NCBI GenBank assembly: GCA_020049465.1
Contig: JAIFKS010000117.1
Span: 1 to 51,735, forward strand
Direction: 5' to 3'
From: a bacterium
GTDB lineage: Bacteria; Krumholzibacteriota; Krumholzibacteriia; LZORAL124-64-63
DNA length: 51,735 nucleotides
A program made the translations under genes and the position numbers. Positions 48,377-51,735 of the stretch are shown here, one piece after another; positions within the stretch are counted from its first letter, which is position 1; every line of letters starts with the position of its first letter. Below the pieces are notes generated by a model that was not told where the DNA came from, did no database searches, and worked only from the letters and a program-made list of their open reading frames with translations.

Positions 48377-49206
48377 GCGGGTTCCTTTCGCGGCGGGGCC
48401 GAAAGCAGATATACATCGCCGTCGCGCGCCTGTTCCACCGGACCGGTGAAATGGCGCCCGACCAGGGGCGGCAGGTCGAGCGCCGCCGCGTTCGGGTACT
48501 GGTGGGTCAGGACCACGCGCCGGGGCCGGGCCGCGGCGCACACGGCCCCGACCTGGGCGGGGTTCAGGTGCCCGGGCACGTCCCAGTCGTCGGTGGTCGA
48601 GCACTCGATGACCAGCAGGTCGCACCCGGCGGCGGCGTGCCGCAGGGTGGGGCAGTCGCCGGTGTCGCCCGAATAGACGGCCACCTGACCGGCGCCATCG
48701 ACGAAGCGCCAGCCCAGCTGCACTTCCGACAGCCGGTCCTGCGGGTGGTCGACGGCGAACGCTTCGGCGTGGGCCGGGCCGTGGTCGCCGGCCGCGCGGA
48801 TATTCAAAGGCACCCGGTCGCCGGGCCGCACCTCGGTCACTTCCAGGGCGCGTTTGCGCGGCACCAGCCACGAGCCGTACAGGTCGCCCAGGCGTCCCAG
48901 CAACGAGGAGAGCCCCGGCGGGCCGAACAGGCGCAGCGGCGCCTCGCATTCCGGCAGGGGCGAGTGCAGGGCGAACAGCAGCGCAACCAGGTCGCCGGTG
49001 TGGTCGGGGTGCAGGTGGGAGAAAAGGACGGTGTGGATCTCGTCCACGCCGCCCGGGGCGTCGCCGGACCGGACCAGCCGGACCAGGGCGCCGGGACCGG
49101 GATCCATGAGCAGGGAAATCCCGTCGACGGTCACCCAATAGGCAGCCGGCGTGTGGGTGGGGGTGGGGACGGCGCCGCCGGCGCCCAGGATGCGGATGCG
49201 GATCAT
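48373..49206 (-). CDS. MBL-fold metallo-hydrolase (RNase Z-like)
   Basis: 277 residues of the metallo-beta-lactamase fold, cytoplasmic by sequence. Metal motif HLHPDH (64-69), GD at 181 (VYSGDTGDCP), ECS and THQYP (about His225) match the two-metal site of the RNase Z/ElaC and phosphodiesterase branch. The start at 49206 has no Shine-Dalgarno sequence in the DNA immediately upstream, and no better in-frame start is seen, so it may be leaderless or misjudged. It overlaps the alpha/beta-hydrolase gene by ATGA. Substrate unknown: tRNA 3' processing is possible but not indicated. Confidence 0.85.
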   Translation of the reverse strand: MIRIRILGAGGAVPTPTHTPAAYWVTVDGISLLMDPGPGALVRLVRSGDAPGGVDEIHTVLFSHLHPDHTGDLVALLFALHSPLPECEAPLRLFGPPGLSSLLGRLGDLYGSWLVPRKRALEVTEVRPGDRVPLNIRAAGDHGPAHAEAFAVDHPQDRLSEVQLGWRFVDGAGQVAVYSGDTGDCPTLRHAAAGCDLLVIECSTTDDWDVPGHLNPAQVGAVCAAARPRRVVLTHQYPNAAALDLPPLVGRHFTGPVEQARDGDVYLLSAPPRKEPA

Positions 49207-49308
49207 GGAGGTAAAGCAACAGCAAACCCGCGGTCCGTCAAGCAGATGGGGTCGCGGCCGATGGGCGGGAATCTCCGGGCGGGTGCGGTGTATCACCCCC
49301 GGCGAGAC

Positions 49309-49337
49309 TGGACAGCCCCCGGCAGGATCCTTATCAT
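49309..49337 (+). promoter_or_regulatory. Promoter for the TPR protein gene
   Basis: TGGACA (49309-49314), 17-bp spacer, TATCAT (49332-49337): five of six matches in each hexamer. The predicted start is about 55 bases before the ATG at 49400. Confidence 0.7.
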
Positions 49338-49399
49338 GGCCGGGTTCCCCGCCGTTTTTCAGCCCAGGACCGGCCGCCCCGGCGGCTTCGAGGACGTCC

Positions 49400-51130
49400 A
49401 TGACCCTGCGCCACCGGTGTCTCCCCTTGCTGATCACCCTGGCCGCGGCCCTGCCGCCGGCCGTCGGCGCGGTCCGCGCGCAGGTGCCGGCGCGCGTCGA
49501 CACGCTCGAGGACGGCACCCGCACCTTCCATTACGAGCAGGTGGACGAGAAGATGTCGCCGGAGGAGAAGATCTCGATCCTCAACGACAAGGTGCTCAAG
49601 AACCCGGCCGACGGGCGCAGCTGGAACGACCTGGGCGTGCTGCTGGCCGAACAGGAGAACTACCCCGCCGCGCGGGACGCCTTCATCCACGCCGTGCAGT
49701 GCGACAAGACGAACGGCGACTACCACCGCAACCTGGGCCTGGTGTTCTCGCGCCTGGACATGCCGGAGATGGCCGTGGCCGAGCTGGGCGAGTACCGCAA
49801 GTTCGACCGGTTCGGCGGCCTGGACTACTGGCGCCTGATCGGCGGCGCGCAGCGCAAGGCCGGCCAGACGGACGAGGCGCGCAAGACGTACCGCGACGGC
49901 CTGGCCAGCCTGATGCCGCCGGTGGGCGAGACCTTCCGCGTGGTGCTGGCGCTGCACGAACTGGAAACCGAAGCGGCCGACGAGCAGGCCGTGCGCGACC
50001 TGCTGGACGCGCACACGAAGATGGCGCGCTCGTTCCTGGACGGGCTGGCCGGCAAGGAGAACGTCGAGGCCGAGGACGGCTGGCGCGAAGCGTCGGCCAT
50101 CCTGCAGTACCGCGTGGCGCTGCTGGTCGAGGACGGCAAGCTGATGGAGCAGTCGGGTCTGGACGCCGAGGCCATCGGCATGTACCAGGACGCCTACCGT
50201 CTGGCGCCGGAGCGGCCGGACGTGCTGCCGCGGCTGGTGGACGTGTACCTGAAGCTGGGCCGCGACGGCGAGGCGGACGCCGCCGCCGCGCGCGCGCGGC
50301 AGGATCACCCCGAATGGACCGGCACCTGGATCGCCACCGGCAAGGTGCACGAGAAGGGCGACCGGCTCGAGGACGCGCTGACGGCCTACAACAAGGCCTG
50401 GGAGATCGAGAAGCTGGAAGACCTGCGCGTGGCGATCGGCAACCTGCACATCCGCCTGGGCCACGACAAGGAAGCCAGCGAGTGGCTGCGCGCCGGCGTG
50501 ACGGCCGACACCAAGCCCGAGGTGGTCTACAACTACGCGGTCAGCCTGATGCGCGGCGAGAAGTTCCAGGCGGCCATCCCGCCGCTGCGCACGGTGGTGC
50601 GCGAGCGGCCCGAGATGCCGCAGGCCTGGCAGGCGCTGGCGCAGTGCCTGCAGGCGACCGGCAAGCTGACCGAGGCCATCGAGCCCCTGGAGCAGGCGCT
50701 GCTGCTGCAGCCGGACGCCAAGACGGCGTTCCTGCTGGGCAGCGTGGCGCAGAAGGTGGAGAACCACGAGAAGGCCATCGGCGCCTATGGGCAGGCGCTG
50801 GCGCTGGACCCGAAGTACGTGAAGGCGCAGTACAACCTGGCGCTGACGCTGATGGACGCCAAGCGGTATGAAGAAGCCGTCAAGGCGTTCGACGCGCTGA
50901 TCGCGCTGGAGGGGGCGACCTACCGCGCCTACTACAGCCAGGGGTTGTCGTACTTCTATCTGGGCAAGCACGACAAGGCGCTGGAGGATTTCGAGATGGC
51001 GCTCGACCTCGAGAAGACGGCCAATGTGATGAACAACATCGGCATGACGCTGGACAAGCTGGGCGACAAGAAGGAAGCCATCGCCTGGTACCAGAAAGCG
51101 AAGGACTTCCAGGGTGGCAAGAAGAACTAG
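49400..51130 (+). CDS. Exported TPR-repeat protein
   Basis: 576 residues with a signal peptide (about 1-28, TLRHRCLPLLITLAAALPPAVGAVRAQ). It is followed by ten or more TPR or TPR-like units, clearest near 70-130 (SWNDLGVLLAEQENYPAARDAFIHAVQC) and 370-570 (AWQALAQCLQATGKLTEAIEPLEQALLLQP, VKAQYNLALTLMDAKRYEEAVKAFDALI, ANVMNNIGMTLDKLGDKKEAIAWYQKA). Such proteins are protein-interaction scaffolds, often at the outer membrane or in secretion and polysaccharide systems. GAGGA precedes the start. Its end overlaps the next gene by 17 bases. Partner unknown. Confidence 0.9.
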   Translation: MTLRHRCLPLLITLAAALPPAVGAVRAQVPARVDTLEDGTRTFHYEQVDEKMSPEEKISILNDKVLKNPADGRSWNDLGVLLAEQENYPAARDAFIHAVQCDKTNGDYHRNLGLVFSRLDMPEMAVAELGEYRKFDRFGGLDYWRLIGGAQRKAGQTDEARKTYRDGLASLMPPVGETFRVVLALHELETEAADEQAVRDLLDAHTKMARSFLDGLAGKENVEAEDGWREASAILQYRVALLVEDGKLMEQSGLDAEAIGMYQDAYRLAPERPDVLPRLVDVYLKLGRDGEADAAAARARQDHPEWTGTWIATGKVHEKGDRLEDALTAYNKAWEIEKLEDLRVAIGNLHIRLGHDKEASEWLRAGVTADTKPEVVYNYAVSLMRGEKFQAAIPPLRTVVRERPEMPQAWQALAQCLQATGKLTEAIEPLEQALLLQPDAKTAFLLGSVAQKVENHEKAIGAYGQALALDPKYVKAQYNLALTLMDAKRYEEAVKAFDALIALEGATYRAYYSQGLSYFYLGKHDKALEDFEMALDLEKTANVMNNIGMTLDKLGDKKEAIAWYQKAKDFQGGKKN

Positions 51131-51735
51131 GACCTGTCGCACCTGGGCCGTGTCGACGGCGCTGTTTTCGGTGCTGCTGACGGCCGCCGTCCTGCTGAAC
51201 GCCGGAAACGCGTCGGCGCAGACGCACGCCAGCCAGTTGCCGCCGCTGACCCTGGAAGGGCCGTACCCGCGCGCGTCGGAAGCGGTGATCGGTCGCGTCG
51301 GTTTTCCCGACCACCTGCACGAGTACCACTGGGGCGGCTGGACGCCGGTCATGGGCCCGGACGGGGTGACGGTGGGGCCGGGTTCTCTGTGCACGCTCAA
51401 GCAGCCGGTGCCGCGCGAAGGGCTGGTCATCGAGCCGGACGTCAAGCGCTACGGGCCGTGGATCCTGCGCCACCACCCCGGCTACGGCGACTGCGACATG
51501 CTGCCGTGCGTGGAACTGCTGACCGGCGCGCAGGCGCGGATGCAGGAGCTGCTGGGATTCGCGCCGCACGACACGCTGGACATCGTCAACCCCGGCACGG
51601 TCGAGCACTATCTGGAGCTGACGGGCTACGGCGTCTGGCGGCTGTACAAGCTGGACGGCAACGACGCGGTGATCGAGGCGTTCGCCACGCTGCTGGCCCG
51701 CCAACTGGACGGCCACGGCGCCTACATGCTGGCCA
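51114..51735 (+). CDS. Exported protein of unknown function (3' truncated)
   Basis: An open frame from a GTG at 51114 to the window edge, 207 codons visible and no stop. It starts inside the TPR gene end (17-base overlap, AAGGA upstream) and encodes a convincing signal peptide: VARRTRTCRTWAV, then ALFSVLLTAAVLLNA, then NASAQ. The following sequence (SEAVIGRVGFPDHLHEYHWG, GVTVGPGSLCTLKQPVPR, ILRHHPGYGDCDMLPCVELL, IVNPGTVEHYLELTGYGVWRLYKLDG) matches no family I can name; four cysteines and several His/Trp residues are visible. Coupled with the TPR gene and so probably working with it. Confidence 0.75.
   Translation, partial: MARRTRTCRTWAVSTALFSVLLTAAVLLNAGNASAQTHASQLPPLTLEGPYPRASEAVIGRVGFPDHLHEYHWGGWTPVMGPDGVTVGPGSLCTLKQPVPREGLVIEPDVKRYGPWILRHHPGYGDCDMLPCVELLTGAQARMQELLGFAPHDTLDIVNPGTVEHYLELTGYGVWRLYKLDGNDAVIEAFATLLARQLDGHGAYMLA

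Overview
The window is GC-rich throughout and densely coded on both strands, with start/stop overlaps (often ATGA) between co-directional genes. The zinc carboxypeptidase carries a C-terminal FlgD-like sorting module (PNPFNP, GVYLVRL), and there are VPS10/sortilin-like Asp-box and TPR exported proteins. Together these suggest a Gram-negative bacterium of the FCB superphylum or a related uncultured lineage (Eisenbacteria, Krumholzibacteriota or Latescibacterota type). This is an inference from style and gene content; no marker gene settles it. No transposase, integrase, CRISPR array or phage gene is visible, so it reads as core chromosome.

Layout. 1-1.3 kb: the end of a GAF-like/HD-GYP protein with a damaged HD motif. 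1.6-9.6 kb (minus strand): a complete tryptophan operon, trpL-trpE-trpG-trpD-trpCF-trpB-trpA-aroF. It has a textbook promoter, a 44-residue leader peptide with Trp codons at 22, 24 and 27, and a terminator hairpin with a U-run, i.e. a ribosome-mediated attenuator. 9.7-12.5 kb (plus): a PilB/GspE-type ATPase coupled to an HDOD gene. 12.5-15.1 kb (minus): a secreted M14 metallocarboxypeptidase. 15.4-16.9 kb (plus): an HmoA-like monooxygenase and chorismate synthase aroC. 16.9-22.2 kb (minus): tilS-ftsH-folP-cdaA, preceded by a tRNA with a CAU anticodon that has its own promoter and terminator. 22.5-28.1 kb (plus): ketol-acid reductoisomerase, a YIP1-type membrane protein, a membrane fusion protein and two MacB-type permeases with no ATPase. 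28.2-29.8 kb (minus): a chemoreceptor behind a sigma-28-like promoter. 30.0-32.9 kb (plus): an unusual multi-module pseudopilin and a soluble transhydrogenase. 33.0-36.9 kb (minus): a hypothetical protein and a large VPS10/Asp-box exported protein. 37.3-42.7 kb (plus): a small Cys-rich exported protein, then metH and metF. 42.75-42.91 kb: a striking long inverted repeat starting on the metF stop codon. 43.1-44.8 kb (plus): a GGDEF-EAL protein. 44.8-46.3 kb (minus): a histidine ammonia-lyase family protein with Ala-Cys-Gly in place of the Ala-Ser-Gly prosthetic-group precursor. 46.5-47.4 kb (plus): GDP-mannose 4,6-dehydratase. 47.5-49.2 kb (minus): an MBL-fold hydrolase and a serine-less alpha/beta hydrolase. 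49.4 kb to the end (plus): a TPR protein and a truncated exported protein.

How the parts connect. aroF, aroC and the trp genes cover the entry, the branch point and the whole tryptophan branch of aromatic biosynthesis; the attenuator would put the DAHP synthase under Trp-codon control as well. metH and metF form the methionine/one-carbon unit, and folP supplies folate. Three proteins touch cyclic di-GMP (degenerate HD-GYP, degenerate GGDEF with an intact-looking EAL, and the MshEN-type N-terminus of the ATPase), and cdaA makes cyclic di-AMP. The most unusual items are the metF-proximal inverted repeat, the Cys-containing ammonia-lyase, the multi-module pseudopilin lacking Glu5, the serine-less hydrolase, and the trp attenuator in this kind of genome.
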